The notes under the pieces: generated by a model
Database searches by the model: none
The model's input: the letters and a program-made list of their open reading frames with translations, nothing else
Told to the model about the DNA's origin: nothing
Position numbers and translations under genes: made by a program
Assembly: GCA_041399205.1 (NCBI GenBank)
Contig: JAWKTK010000004.1
Coordinates: 434,001 to 498,000, forward strand
From: JAGQOZ01 sp041399205
GTDB lineage: Bacteria; Planctomycetota; Planctomycetia; Pirellulales; Pirellulaceae
Direction: 5' to 3'
Length of the DNA: 64,000 nt
Shown here: piece by piece, positions 9,855 to 18,402 of the stretch
Layout of the letters: each line of letters begins with the position of its first letter
How positions within the stretch are numbered: the first letter of the stretch is position 1

Positions 9855-11435
9855 CTATTCCTGCCGAAAATCCCCGATCACTCGGATCTGACGAACTTGC
9901 TGCGAACTGAATTCTTCGGCCCGAATCGTGATTTCCACGCCCGTCAGCGGGTGAGGGTAGGGTGGTTCGGTTTCCGATTCGCCCGGATCGTCCACAATTT
10001 GACCGGCCGGATCATAGGGCGAAACAAAGTTATTTCGACCAACAACCGGATCGTTTAGGCCATTCTTGCCTTCGTCGATAAAAGAATCTCCGTCTTGGTC
10101 CATTCCGTCCGTTTCGTACGTCGATGACCAAGTGCAGTATGTCGCGACGTTGGGATTGACGCCCAGCCGAGATTTTAACGACGGCGGACCGGCGAAGAAG
10201 GACGTTTGGTTCGGGGCTAATACTCGTAGGTAGTTTAGATCCACGTAGGCTCCGCGATGCACTCGAACGGCAGGCCCTGGAGGAACATAAGCCGGATCGC
10301 CAGGTGCCAACGTCATCAGCGATGTCGCGTCGATCGGTGCCTTGGGATCGAACACGCGAATATCAAACGCCAGTACGTCCGACAGCATCAGATCGTCTCC
10401 TTTGCGGAGTCCTCGCTTGGAAATCAGTCGTACGGGCAAATCCTTGGGGTGATTGTACAGTGCCGCCAGATTGGGTCCGCCGGGAACGTTGGTGCTGTTG
10501 AGCAAGGCAAATGGATGGATTAATTCGTTGGGGAATTGGTAAACGGAATTCCCTGGCAGATCTCGATACGGATTGTGTGCAAATCGGTTTCTTCGGTCTG
10601 ACAGGTCTTCCAGTGAATTAGCGCGAAGTGCGATGGGATTCCCCGAGATGTCGTAGTGGAGTCGTACTGAAAGATCATTTTCGTTGTGGAACATACGCAT
10701 TAGTTCGATATTGGTCGCATCGACCGAATTCAGAAAACTGACGTAAGTTGGATTCGTGTTCAGTTCTGGCAAGATCAACAGCACTCGACGATGCAGCGTC
10801 AACGTCGGCGTGGCCGGGACGGCAGAAACTTCAAACGGCGGCACGGGGGCGGTGCGTTCTACCCACCAAATCACTTCGGCAAGGTTGGAGGTGATGACTT
10901 GCCCGTTGAACCGTCCCGTGAAGGGTTCTTCGTTGCTGCGCACGGTAAAGGCGATGATGTCGTCGACGTCTCCATATCGAGAAATATCGCCGGCGTTGTT
11001 GACATAGCGGAATTGATCTAGAAAACGTCCGGGATGATTCGCTGCCAGCGGGTTAGCAAACGTGGGGTCAGTGTCGGATACAAAACTGTTGTTGTCATTC
11101 AGAAAACCTTCGGTGATTTCAAAGTAACCGGGCTGCGATTCTGGATCGGCCGGCGGATTCGGAATCAACGTCATCATGTCCAGGTCTTTTTGCAACTGGG
11201 TGGCGACGGTTCGCATCTGAGCGGACAATTCCAAGATCGATCGGCTGTCGGTGACGTTGGATCCTAAAAGATCAAAGGCGCGAACCATGGCCAGCACTAC
11301 CAGCAGCGTCAACGCGACGGCAATCAGCATTTCAATCAGCGTGACTCCCGAACGGCGTAAGGACGAAGATGACAAGGCGATGGGGCTGGTCACAGAGGAC
11401 GGCCAATAGGGAGAAGCGGGCGAGCGTCTAGTCAC
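9855..11435 (-). CDS. type II secretion/type IV pilin-like protein (PulJ/GspJ-type minor pseudopilin)
   Basis: A 526-residue prepilin-like protein. The GTG at 11435 is chosen because AGGAAA lies five bases upstream and the frame further 5' to 11744 looks non-coding. A class III prepilin signal is clear: a basic leader (SLRRSG) followed by VTLIEMLIAVALTLLVVLAM, with Glu at +5 and cleavage after Gly. The large C-terminal part contains RVLLILPE, DVLAFDIRVFDPKAP and GVEITIRAEEFSSQQVRQIRV. Such J-type minor pseudopilins form the tip of secretion pseudopili; the last motif is typical of planctomycete versions. An acidic DGMDQDGDSFIDEG loop could bind calcium. The other pseudopilins are not adjacent; pilM is 44 kb away. 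Confidence 0.8.
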   Translation of the reverse strand: MTRRSPASPYWPSSVTSPIALSSSSLRRSGVTLIEMLIAVALTLLVVLAMVRAFDLLGSNVTDSRSILELSAQMRTVATQLQKDLDMMTLIPNPPADPESQPGYFEITEGFLNDNNSFVSDTDPTFANPLAANHPGRFLDQFRYVNNAGDISRYGDVDDIIAFTVRSNEEPFTGRFNGQVITSNLAEVIWWVERTAPVPPFEVSAVPATPTLTLHRRVLLILPELNTNPTYVSFLNSVDATNIELMRMFHNENDLSVRLHYDISGNPIALRANSLEDLSDRRNRFAHNPYRDLPGNSVYQFPNELIHPFALLNSTNVPGGPNLAALYNHPKDLPVRLISKRGLRKGDDLMLSDVLAFDIRVFDPKAPIDATSLMTLAPGDPAYVPPGPAVRVHRGAYVDLNYLRVLAPNQTSFFAGPPSLKSRLGVNPNVATYCTWSSTYETDGMDQDGDSFIDEGKNGLNDPVVGRNNFVSPYDPAGQIVDDPGESETEPPYPHPLTGVEITIRAEEFSSQQVRQIRVIGDFRQE

Positions 11436-11941
11436 GGTAGTTTCCTGTTCCAGATTCGAAGGACCAAATTCGGTCTGCTTACCTCGATCACTGCGAAGTC
11501 TTGCCCGTCGCAGGAGGAGTTTGCCAGTCTTGCCCGTACTCTCTATTCGACATTGGATGCATTTTCGTGTCAAGCACGATTGATTTCTGTCGCTTTCCAT
11601 GCCTGACGAGAATTCTCGGGCGCAGACGTAGCTCACCTGTGGGAATTCGACAAAAACGGGCGTTTCTGACCATGCTAGTCGCGAAAACAGCGAGTCGCCA
11701 ACTAGATCGGCTTGTTTTATTAGATTTTGCCACCAAGTCAGCATGTGTGACCGGACGCCCAGCGGCGGTGCGTTGTGAAAAAAACGTCAGCTTTGTAAAC
11801 TGACGTGAACTATGGGGCTGTCTCATCAGCCATAGGCATGTCTTTGACTCGGCGGCTTGAAGAATGCAACAGAAACTTGCATTTGCCGTATCGCATTGTG
11901 TCAAAAGCGCAGTGAATGTGTTGTCCAGGAGAACTATCTAG
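11436..11941. other. 506-base divergent intergenic region with a hairpin
   Basis: The region separates the pseudopilin-like gene (minus) from the large TPR gene (plus), so it should hold both promoters, although none is clear enough to call. ACGTCAG (11784-11790) and CTGACGT (11800-11806) form a perfect 7-bp inverted repeat with loop CTTTGTAAA. Small open frames here look like noise. Confidence 0.5.
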
Positions 11942-14900
11942 ATGATTCGTCAATTCGTCCGTTTACTGCTGGCATTGGTGATGGTGTGGTGGTTTGCTGG
12001 TTCGCCACTGCAAGGTCAAGACGAACCTGCTGAAACGCAAGAGGAAAAAAAACAGGCGGAAGATTTGACCGGAGACGTCGGCGAATCGTCGCCAGAAGCA
12101 CTGGTCGAATATTCCGAAGCGGCCGATTTTCAAAACAACGCGGCATTTGATATTGCGGCGGAAGCTTGGACCAAGTTCTTGGATAAGTTTTCGGACGATC
12201 CTAAAGCCGTGGAAGCTCGCTACAACCTGGGCGTCTGTCAATTGCAGCTCAAACAATATGAAGACGCCAGTAAGAATCTGGCTTTGGTGGTGGATTCCGG
12301 CCAAGAGTTTGCACGACGTGAAGACGCGTTTTTGAACCTCGGTTGGGCCCATTACAATCAAGCGGCGGGCAATCCGGCACAATATGAAAAGGCCAGCGTT
12401 GCTTTTCAGAAGCTATTGGATGAATTTCCAGAAGGTGGCTATCGAGACCAAGCGTTGTTTTTTCTGGGCGAATCCCTGTACGTTCAAGGCAAACGGCCTG
12501 AAGCGGCCAAGTATTACGAAGAGCTGCTATCCAAGCACGAAAAGAGCGAATTTCGGTCCAATGCTATTTATGCGCTAGGTGCCACTTATGAAGAATTGGG
12601 CCGGTTTGCCGATGCGGGCAAGCTGTACGACGAATTCTTAGAAGCCCATGCGGACAATCCGCTGTCTTCGGAAGTACGATTGCGGCGAGCGGAAACGTTG
12701 TTGCAAACGGGTGATTTTGCGTCGGCAGAGGAGAACTTCGCCAAGCTTGCTTCGGACAAAGAATATCCGATGGCCGATCACGCGCTGTATCGCCAGGCTT
12801 ACGCGGTGGCTCGGCAAGAAAAATATGCGGCGGCGGGAACACTGTTCGCTCAGTTGCTTGATCGATTCCCAGATTCTAAATATGTAACCGAAGCGGCGAT
12901 GGCGGCGGCCAGATCGTTTTACCGAGCAGAAGATGGTGCGGCAGCGGAAAAGTGGTTTCGGACCGTGATTGACGCCAAATCGCCGGAAACGCCAGAAGCG
13001 GCTCACTGGTTGGTTCGGCTGTGGTTGAAACAAGGAAAAGTGGACCAAGCACAAGCGTTGCTGGACCGAATCGTGGCTTCGTCTCAGGATCATCCGTTCT
13101 ATGTCAATCTTCTCCTTGATCAGGCCGATGCGCTGTACGAATCGGACGAAACCAAATCAGACGCCGTGCAAAAATACGTCCAGATCTACAAGCAACTTCC
13201 CGAGCATCCGCTGGCTCCTCAAGCACTTTACAACGCCGCATTTTGCGCGCTAGAAATGAAGTCGCCCAAGAATTCGTTGGCGTACGCCAACGAGTTTATT
13301 TCTAAATTTCCCGATCACCAATTAATTGCCGACGTCAAACAAGTAGCGGGCGAATCCGAACTGCAGTTAGGCAATAGTGCATCGGCGGCCGAAATCTTTG
13401 ACGACGTTGCCAGTACTCAAAAGAGCGCCGGCAATGAATCAAGTCCCGTGCTGATCCGCCAGGCTTGGGCGCTGTATATGGAGAAGAAATTCGAACAAGT
13501 CGCGCAGCAGCTGCAACCCAAGATTGAATCGTTTGAAAATGCCGACCAGTCGGCCGAAGCAGCCTATCTGGTCGGCATGAGCTACTTTGGTGCGGGCGAT
13601 GAAGACCAGGCGCAGAAGTTCTTGCAGCAATCCCTGACGTTGTCCAAAACCTGGACGCAGGCAGATGAGGCTCAACTGAATTTGTCGCGCGTTCTGCGGA
13701 AAAAGCAGAAAGTCAATGAAGCCATCGCTGTGGTGAAACAGATGTTGAAAGACTATCCGAAGTCGGCTTCCCGAGACCAAGGGCTGTTTCGACTGGCCGA
13801 ATACGAATATGCGTTGGAACAGTACGCTGCGTCAAACGAACATTATTCGGCTGTTTTGCAAGGGTTTCCCGAATCCAAGTTGGTTCCGTATTGTTTGTAT
13901 GGTCGAGGCTGGTCGTTGCTTCGTTCGCAGAAATTTGGCGATGCCGCAGCCAGTTTTACTTCGCTAATAGAAAAATTTCCAAAACACCGTTTGGCGGATC
14001 AAGCACTTTATTCGCGAGCCATGTCGCGGCAGCAGGCGGGAGATTTCGAGTCGGCCTTGGAAGATACGCAGGCCTATCTTTCCGTCGAAGGCAGGACGGA
14101 TCAGGAGAAGGCGGACGCGCTGTATGTCAAAGGGCTTTCCGAATTGGGCTTGAAGCAAACCGACCAAGCCATCACGACGCTCACATCGGTTCAGAAAATG
14201 CTGCCGGAATATGGCAGTGGCGACAAAGTCTTGTATGAACTGGCTTGGGCGCTAAAAGGCAAAAAACGCGAACAGGAAGCGTTGAATACATTTGTAGAAT
14301 TGGCGGCCAAGTTTCCTCAAAGTGATTTGGCGGCCGAAGCGTTTTATCATCTCGGCGAAGCGGCCTATGAAACCAAGGATTATGCCAAAGCGGTTGTGGC
14401 ATATGGTCGAGCGAAGGACCGGATTGGAAACAATTTGGAATTGGGTGAAAAGATTTTCTACAAGATGGGCTGGGCTGGATTCCAGACGGAAGACTACCAG
14501 ACCGCACGCGATGCATTCACCCAACAAGCTACTCGCTATCCCGATCGAAGCCTGGCCAACGACGCGCAATTCATGATTGGCGAATGTTACTTCAAGGAAG
14601 CGAAGTACGAAGAATCGTTGGCGTCCTATTCGAAAGTCAAAGGCAAAACGGTCTCCAGCGAACAGATTGCCGTCCTCACTCTGTTGCATGGCGGTCAGGC
14701 GGCATCGCAGTTGAAAAAGTGGCAAGATTGTGTGGCCTGGATGACGTCCATTCGCAACGCCTACCCAAATTCGCCTTACTTGCCACTGGCGGACTATGAA
14801 CAAGCCTGGGCGCTGCAGAATCTAGGACAAGTTCAAGAGGCGATGCAGTTGTATGGTAAAACGGCCGATGCTACTCGAGGTGAAATCGGCGCGCGAGCTC

Positions 14901-15205
14901 GCTTTATGATGGGCGAAGTCTACTTCGCTCAAAAAGACTACGCCAATGCCATTCGCGAATTCCAAAAAGTGATGTACGGATATGGAGCCGATCGCGCGGA
15001 CGAGGCCGTTAAAAAGTGGCAAGCCAAATCGGGGTTCGAAGCAGGTCAATGCGCTGGCGTCATTGCGTCGCAGCAAAGTAATAATGCGGAACGAGCCAAA
15101 TACGTGGACGCTGCCAAGAAGTTCTTTGAATACGTGCGAACTCGGCATCCTGAAGCGCCAGAAGCGACCGCGGCTGCCGAACAATTGAAAAAATACGGCG
15201 CCTAG
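11942..15205 (+). CDS. large periplasmic tetratricopeptide-repeat protein
   Basis: A 1,087-residue exported protein built almost entirely of TPRs. The start at ATG 11942 has an AGGAGA about ten bases upstream. Residues 1-26 are a signal peptide (LLLALVMVWWFAGSPLQGQ) and residues 27-50 an acidic, charged linker. From about residue 60 onward there are roughly 25 TPR-like units with the FP-x(4)-A-x(2)-A-x-Y/F-x-L-G spacing seen in CpoB/YbgF and BamD proteins, for example FSDDPKAVEARYNLGVCQLQ, FPEGGYRDQALFFLGESLY and FPKHRLADQALYSRAMSRQ. Such long TPR solenoids scaffold envelope complexes; partners are unknown. The frame is intact over 3.2 kb, in contrast to several neighbouring giants. Confidence 0.85.
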   Translation: MIRQFVRLLLALVMVWWFAGSPLQGQDEPAETQEEKKQAEDLTGDVGESSPEALVEYSEAADFQNNAAFDIAAEAWTKFLDKFSDDPKAVEARYNLGVCQLQLKQYEDASKNLALVVDSGQEFARREDAFLNLGWAHYNQAAGNPAQYEKASVAFQKLLDEFPEGGYRDQALFFLGESLYVQGKRPEAAKYYEELLSKHEKSEFRSNAIYALGATYEELGRFADAGKLYDEFLEAHADNPLSSEVRLRRAETLLQTGDFASAEENFAKLASDKEYPMADHALYRQAYAVARQEKYAAAGTLFAQLLDRFPDSKYVTEAAMAAARSFYRAEDGAAAEKWFRTVIDAKSPETPEAAHWLVRLWLKQGKVDQAQALLDRIVASSQDHPFYVNLLLDQADALYESDETKSDAVQKYVQIYKQLPEHPLAPQALYNAAFCALEMKSPKNSLAYANEFISKFPDHQLIADVKQVAGESELQLGNSASAAEIFDDVASTQKSAGNESSPVLIRQAWALYMEKKFEQVAQQLQPKIESFENADQSAEAAYLVGMSYFGAGDEDQAQKFLQQSLTLSKTWTQADEAQLNLSRVLRKKQKVNEAIAVVKQMLKDYPKSASRDQGLFRLAEYEYALEQYAASNEHYSAVLQGFPESKLVPYCLYGRGWSLLRSQKFGDAAASFTSLIEKFPKHRLADQALYSRAMSRQQAGDFESALEDTQAYLSVEGRTDQEKADALYVKGLSELGLKQTDQAITTLTSVQKMLPEYGSGDKVLYELAWALKGKKREQEALNTFVELAAKFPQSDLAAEAFYHLGEAAYETKDYAKAVVAYGRAKDRIGNNLELGEKIFYKMGWAGFQTEDYQTARDAFTQQATRYPDRSLANDAQFMIGECYFKEAKYEESLASYSKVKGKTVSSEQIAVLTLLHGGQAASQLKKWQDCVAWMTSIRNAYPNSPYLPLADYEQAWALQNLGQVQEAMQLYGKTADATRGEIGARARFMMGEVYFAQKDYANAIREFQKVMYGYGADRADEAVKKWQAKSGFEAGQCAGVIASQQSNNAERAKYVDAAKKFFEYVRTRHPEAPEATAAAEQLKKYGA

Positions 15206-15375
15206 ACGAATCTCTGATCGCCCCGGCGAAGAGCCCGACCCTCTGGTTTCCAAGGGACTCTTTTCAACGAGTTTTGCTCAGTTGGACTTGCGTTTGCGAA
15301 CCCGGGGCTACAGAATTTGTCCCTTGCGGTTCAGGCGGTGCGGCTAAGTCGTTTTTCTTGCAAGGCAATTCAGTT

Positions 15376-16473
15376 ATGAAGAACGTAGGTATTGTTGGCT
15401 GGCGAGGCATGGTGGGTTCGGTTCTGATGGACCGCATGCTGCAGGAAGGTGATTTTGGCCACATAAACTGCCAATTCTTTTCTACTTCTCAAGCGGGGCA
15501 ACCTGCGCCGGACGTTGGCTGTGGTAGTTCCACCTTATTGGACGCAACCGACATCGCTGCTTTGGCACAAAATGACATCATTGTTACCTGTCAGGGAGGT
15601 GACTACACCAAGGCGGTACATGGGCAGCTACGCTCATCTGGCTGGAACGGTTATTGGGTTGATGCGGCGTCCACACTGCGGATGAATGATGATGCGGTGA
15701 TTGTCTTGGATCCGGTCAACCGACACGTGATTGATCAAGCGATTGATGCTGGCAAGAAAGATTTCGTCGGCGGAAACTGTACGGTCAGTCTCATGTTGAT
15801 GGGTTTGGTCGGATTGTTCCGCAACAATTGGGTCGAATGGGTCAGCAGCATGACCTATCAATCTGCTTCGGGTGCCGGTGCCCAAAATATGCTTGAACTG
15901 GTGCGTCAAATGGGCGAATTGGCCACTTGCCAACTCGCCGGGCAAACGGCTTTGGAGCTGGAAAAGTTGGTCACCGCAAAACAGGCCGACGCCGATTTTC
16001 CTTGCGATCAATTCGGAGTTCCCTTGGCCGGTAGCTTGATTCCCTGGATCGATCGACTGATGGACAATGGTCAGACTCGGGAAGAATGGAAGGGCGAAAA
16101 CGAAACCAACAAGATCTTGCAAACCAAAACGTTTATTCCCATCGATGGACAGTGTGTTCGAGTGGGCGCGATGCGCTGTCATAGCCAAGCTCTCACCATC
16201 AAGTTGACGCAAGATCTGCCACTGGCTGAAATTGAAACTGCGATTGCCGAAGCCAATCCGTGGGTGACCGTGGTGCCCAACGACAAGCCTCAAACGATTC
16301 AGCAATTAACACCAGCGGCCGTTTCCGGAACGATGAAAATTCCGGTTGGTCGAATTCGCAAGATGACGCTCGGGCCACAATATCTGACTTGCTTCACGGT
16401 GGGCGATCAATTGTTGTGGGGTGCGGCAGAACCGGTTCGTCGCATGTTGCTGATTCTGTTGGGGAAACTGTAG
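15376..16473 (+). CDS. asd: aspartate-semialdehyde dehydrogenase
   Basis: Catalyses the NADPH-dependent reduction of aspartyl phosphate to aspartate semialdehyde, the branch point toward lysine/diaminopimelate, threonine and methionine. The 365-residue product is the Escherichia coli Asd type: MKNVGIVGWRGMVGSVLM is the N-terminal nucleotide-binding loop, FFSTSQAGQ follows, the active-site Cys lies in GGNCTVSLMLM (about residue 135), and QSASGAGAQNM and the catalytic His in MRCHSQALTI are present. ATG 15376 is chosen by alignment with that N-terminus; an in-frame upstream ATG at 15274 would add 34 unrelated residues. Length and motifs are complete. It is followed by the nucleotidyltransferase pair 40 bases on, but a functional link is not implied. 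Confidence 0.95.
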   Translation: MKNVGIVGWRGMVGSVLMDRMLQEGDFGHINCQFFSTSQAGQPAPDVGCGSSTLLDATDIAALAQNDIIVTCQGGDYTKAVHGQLRSSGWNGYWVDAASTLRMNDDAVIVLDPVNRHVIDQAIDAGKKDFVGGNCTVSLMLMGLVGLFRNNWVEWVSSMTYQSASGAGAQNMLELVRQMGELATCQLAGQTALELEKLVTAKQADADFPCDQFGVPLAGSLIPWIDRLMDNGQTREEWKGENETNKILQTKTFIPIDGQCVRVGAMRCHSQALTIKLTQDLPLAEIETAIAEANPWVTVVPNDKPQTIQQLTPAAVSGTMKIPVGRIRKMTLGPQYLTCFTVGDQLLWGAAEPVRRMLLILLGKL

Positions 16474-16513
16474 CGTTCCTGGCCGTTACAACTGGGGCGT
16501 TCGAGATTTTCGC

Positions 16514-17461
16514 ATGGGAAGCCAAGACCGATTATCAAGCCGGTTGCCAGGCTACGTTATCGCGGCGGGAACGCAAGTTGTCTTGAATTGCCAGCAACCG
16601 GTGATTGGAGCGAGCGATTCGCGTTTCAAGAAACCCGGTTCCGTGGGCGTGGTCATGGTGACTCCCGAACGAACCGATGGGCCGTACGAAGTGCAGTTTG
16701 TTGATGGGAGTCGAGTTTTCGCGAGCTTTGACCAATTGACTTTGCGTCGGCAAGAAATTGATTCTCTGCTGGTTCCGGCAGAAAAAGACTGGTGGCAATT
16801 CGTCATTTTGAAGTGCGTCGTTGGTTCCAAAGCCTACGGACTTTCCAGCGAACAGTCGGACGATGACATTCGCGGAATCTTTTTGCCTTCGGCCGAAGAT
16901 CATTGGTCGCTGTGCGGCGTGCCACCGCAATTAGAGCATCAATCGGGCGAACATGATGAAGTTGTTTGGGAGCTGGAAAAGTTTCTTCGGCTGGCGCTTA
17001 AGGCAAATCCAAATGTGCTGGAAGTGCTTTGGACGCCCATCGTGTTGCAGGCCACGCCGATGGGTGAACAGCTCCGTGCGCTACGCCGTCGTTTCCTTTC
17101 CAAGCATATTTACAAGACGTATTCGGGATATGTGCTAAGTCAATTCCGGCGAATGAAAAATCAGGTGGCCGGTTCCGGGAAATTCAAACACAAGCACGCG
17201 ATGCATTTGATTCGTCTGCTTCGTTCCGGAATGCATGCGTTGCAGGAACAAGAAATCTTGATTGATGTTGGTCCGTTTCGAGACGAACTGCTGGCTATTC
17301 GAAATGGTCAATGGTCGTTCGAACAAATCATGCGGTTGGCGTTGGAATTGGAAAGCCAGTTCCAGCGTTGTTTCGAACAAACATCACTGCCCGAACAGCC
17401 CGATTTTGCTGCCGTCGACCAGTTCTTGATTCATGCCAGAAGAAGCCGAGTGAACGCATGA
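16514..17461 (+). CDS. RlaP-type nucleotidyltransferase with N-terminal beta-barrel extension
   Basis: Predicted nucleotidyltransferase of the DNA polymerase beta superfamily, close to the RlaP family (RNA-repair-associated). The catalytic signature GSKAYGLSSEQSDDDIRG lies near residues 103-120, with the DxD aspartates in SDDDIRG; DEVVWELEKFL near residue 145 supplies a candidate third acidic residue. The preceding ~85 residues (VIAAGTQVVLNCQQPVIG, PGSVGVVMVTPE, PYEVQFVDGSRV) look like a small SH3/KOW-like barrel. The C-terminal half is helical. The ATG at 16514 has no clear ribosome-binding site, so a later start is possible. It overlaps the next gene by ATGA, so the two are translated together. 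Substrate unknown; RNA end modification is inferred from the family only. Confidence 0.8.
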   Translation: MGSQDRLSSRLPGYVIAAGTQVVLNCQQPVIGASDSRFKKPGSVGVVMVTPERTDGPYEVQFVDGSRVFASFDQLTLRRQEIDSLLVPAEKDWWQFVILKCVVGSKAYGLSSEQSDDDIRGIFLPSAEDHWSLCGVPPQLEHQSGEHDEVVWELEKFLRLALKANPNVLEVLWTPIVLQATPMGEQLRALRRRFLSKHIYKTYSGYVLSQFRRMKNQVAGSGKFKHKHAMHLIRLLRSGMHALQEQEILIDVGPFRDELLAIRNGQWSFEQIMRLALELESQFQRCFEQTSLPEQPDFAAVDQFLIHARRSRVNA

Positions 17462-18213
17462 CTGACGCTCGCCAACTTGATCTGCCGCTGTGGCAGGACT
17501 ATGTCCAGAGCTTGACCATTCAACCATTGTTTGTCACCGTGAGCGGCGCCCACCTGTATGGATTTCCGTCGCCTGACAGTGACGTTGATTTGCGAGGTTG
17601 TCATCAATTGCCGCTGAACGAAATTGTGGGACTTTCATTGCCCAATCAAACCTTCGAGCACTCGGGAGTTTTTGCCGGCATGGAAGTGGACATTGTGTCC
17701 CATGATATCGGCAAGTATTTTGGTTTGCTGGTCAAGAACAACGGCTACGTGCTAGAGCAGATTTTTTCACCGTTGGTTGTAACCGGCCAAGATTTCTTGG
17801 ATCAATTGCGGCCGATTGCGCGCCGCTGTATCACTCGTTTTCACTACTATCACTATCGAGGTTTCTACCAGACGCAGCGCAAGTTGATTGACAAACAGGC
17901 GTCCAAGACGGCCAAGGCAATTCTGTATGCGTATCGAGTGCTGCTGACGGGAATTCATTTACTGCGAACCGGCGAAGTGGAAGCGAATCTGGCACGCCTG
18001 GCCGACGAGTATGGAAATCGCGAAGTCCACGAATTGATCTCGCAGAAGACGGCCGAGAAGATTTCGCCAGCCGAATTGAACTGGCAGTTTCATTCGCACC
18101 AACTCGACTCGCTTGAATCCACGCTCGACGCTGCATTTACAGCTTCGCAACTGTCGGAAGAACGAGACTCCCAAGAAGTGAACCGATTTCTAGTCGATCT
18201 GCGTCTGGGTTAG
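17458..18213 (+). CDS. second RlaP-type nucleotidyltransferase
   Basis: A 251-residue paralogue-like partner of the preceding gene, with its ATG overlapping that gene's TGA (ATGA at 17458-17461). The Pol beta-type signature is SGAHLYGFPSPDSDVDLRG (about residues 27-45), with the catalytic pair in DVD. A third acidic strand follows in GMEVDIVSHDIGKYF. The C-terminal helices (RCITRFHYYHYRGFYQTQRK, KAILYAYRVLLTGIHLLRTG) resemble the all-helical half of the first protein, but the N-terminal barrel is absent. The different lengths and the translational coupling suggest a heteromeric complex; this is inference. Target RNA or small molecule unknown. Confidence 0.8.
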   Translation: MTDARQLDLPLWQDYVQSLTIQPLFVTVSGAHLYGFPSPDSDVDLRGCHQLPLNEIVGLSLPNQTFEHSGVFAGMEVDIVSHDIGKYFGLLVKNNGYVLEQIFSPLVVTGQDFLDQLRPIARRCITRFHYYHYRGFYQTQRKLIDKQASKTAKAILYAYRVLLTGIHLLRTGEVEANLARLADEYGNREVHELISQKTAEKISPAELNWQFHSHQLDSLESTLDAAFTASQLSEERDSQEVNRFLVDLRLG

Positions 18214-18265
18214 TTTCTGCTGGGGGGCTTTGTGGACGTGGTACGACTCATGTGAACTGTTTTTG

Positions 18266-18288
18266 AATGAATTCACCTTAAATTCATT
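18266..18288. repeat. 8-bp inverted repeat upstream of a membrane TPR gene
   Basis: AATGAATT (18266-18273) and AATTCATT (18281-18288) are perfect inverted arms with a 7-base spacer, 115 bases before the ATG at 18403. It could be an operator; there is no T run after it. Confidence 0.4.
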
Positions 18289-18402
18289 GAGTCTTCATTG
18301 GATCTACATGTTCGCGTCTTTCAATGCGCGAGGCCTTGTTTAACTTCGACGTTTGGCCAGTTGATCTAAATCTACGCCTGGTTACGTGGGAGTCATCTTG
18401 CC

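Noticed and set aside
15634..16305. 223-residue antisense open frame opposite asd
   Set aside because: It overlaps a confidently recognised aspartate-semialdehyde dehydrogenase, has no ribosome-binding site and resembles nothing; it is a codon-bias shadow.
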